Below are positions 13,943-13,966 of a stretch of DNA of 13,966 nt, in pieces. The position numbers were made by a program, and so were the translations under genes. The notes beneath the pieces were generated by a model. The model was not told the DNA's origin, searched no databases, and saw only the letters and a program-made list of their open reading frames with translations. The DNA lies in contig DRKG01000184.1 of NCBI GenBank assembly GCA_011051855.1, forward strand, positions 1-13,966, read 5' to 3'. The DNA is from a bacterium (GTDB lineage: Bacteria > Planctomycetota > UBA1135 > UBA2386). Positions within the stretch are counted from its first letter, which is position 1, and each line of letters begins with the position of its first letter.

Positions 13943-13966
13943 GCGGACCTTCGCCGGACACCATCC
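13939..13966 (+). CDS. Possible start of the next gene (cut by the window edge)
   Basis: GTG at 13939 opens a frame reading VSGPSPDTI before the sequence ends. It overlaps the preceding short ORF's stop as GTGA. Only nine codons are visible, so no function can be given. Confidence 0.25.

Noticed and set aside
1..13966. tRNA/rRNA genes, CRISPR array, insertion sequence or phage genes
   Set aside because: No cloverleaf, regular spaced repeats, transposase/integrase motifs or inverted-repeat element ends were seen on either strand.

Overview
This is a G+C-rich (by eye roughly two thirds or more), tightly packed bacterial chromosomal window of about 16 genes. It shows no tRNA, rRNA, CRISPR array, insertion sequence or phage gene. 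A GmhA-type sugar-phosphate isomerase points to a Gram-negative-style cell with heptose-containing surface glycans. Small DUF2203 and DUF4384-like proteins, together with a sigma factor paired with a soluble zinc-finger/TPR partner, would fit a Planctomycetota-like organism. That placement is a tentative inference; no marker gene here settles it.

Layout. Positions 1-635 (-) hold the N-terminal part of a GlpD-type glycerol-3-phosphate dehydrogenase, divergent from a degenerate methyltransferase-like gene (694-1383, +). That gene runs head-on into an ETF-ubiquinone oxidoreductase (1390-3108, -). A 152-bp divergent spacer follows, then a run of plus-strand genes: DUF2203 protein, Dabb-domain protein, malate dehydrogenase, TauE/SafE-type permease, short-chain dehydrogenase and an exported or membrane-anchored DUF4384-like protein (3261-7343). 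This meets, with a 23-bp tail overlap, a minus-strand operon (9456-7321) of a four-helix membrane protein, an alanine-glyoxylate-type aminotransferase and GmhA. A glycerophosphodiester phosphodiesterase (9514-10308, +) and a small secreted protein of unknown function (10779-10330, -) come next.

The right end is regulatory: a degenerate histidine-kinase-like protein (13797-13069, -), a sigma-70/ECF-like sigma factor (12951-12025, -) and a zinc-finger + TPR protein (12028-10868, -) whose start overlaps the sigma stop as GTGA. At the far right a 21-codon plus-strand ORF overlaps a possible next gene that runs off the window.

How the genes fit together. Much of the metabolism here supplies reducing power. 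GlpD and ETF-QO both reduce the quinone pool, malate dehydrogenase belongs to the TCA cycle, and the phosphodiesterase makes the glycerol-3-phosphate that GlpD oxidises. The two glycerol genes are far apart and probably not co-transcribed.

The most interesting candidates are (a) the kinase-like / sigma / zinc-finger-TPR module, in which the kinase-like protein lacks catalytic residues and the putative anti-sigma has no membrane segment, and (b) a recurrent TANNNT box 6-8 nt before ATG at genes without a Shine-Dalgarno, suggesting leaderless transcripts. I did not find a clearly novel multi-gene system beyond these.
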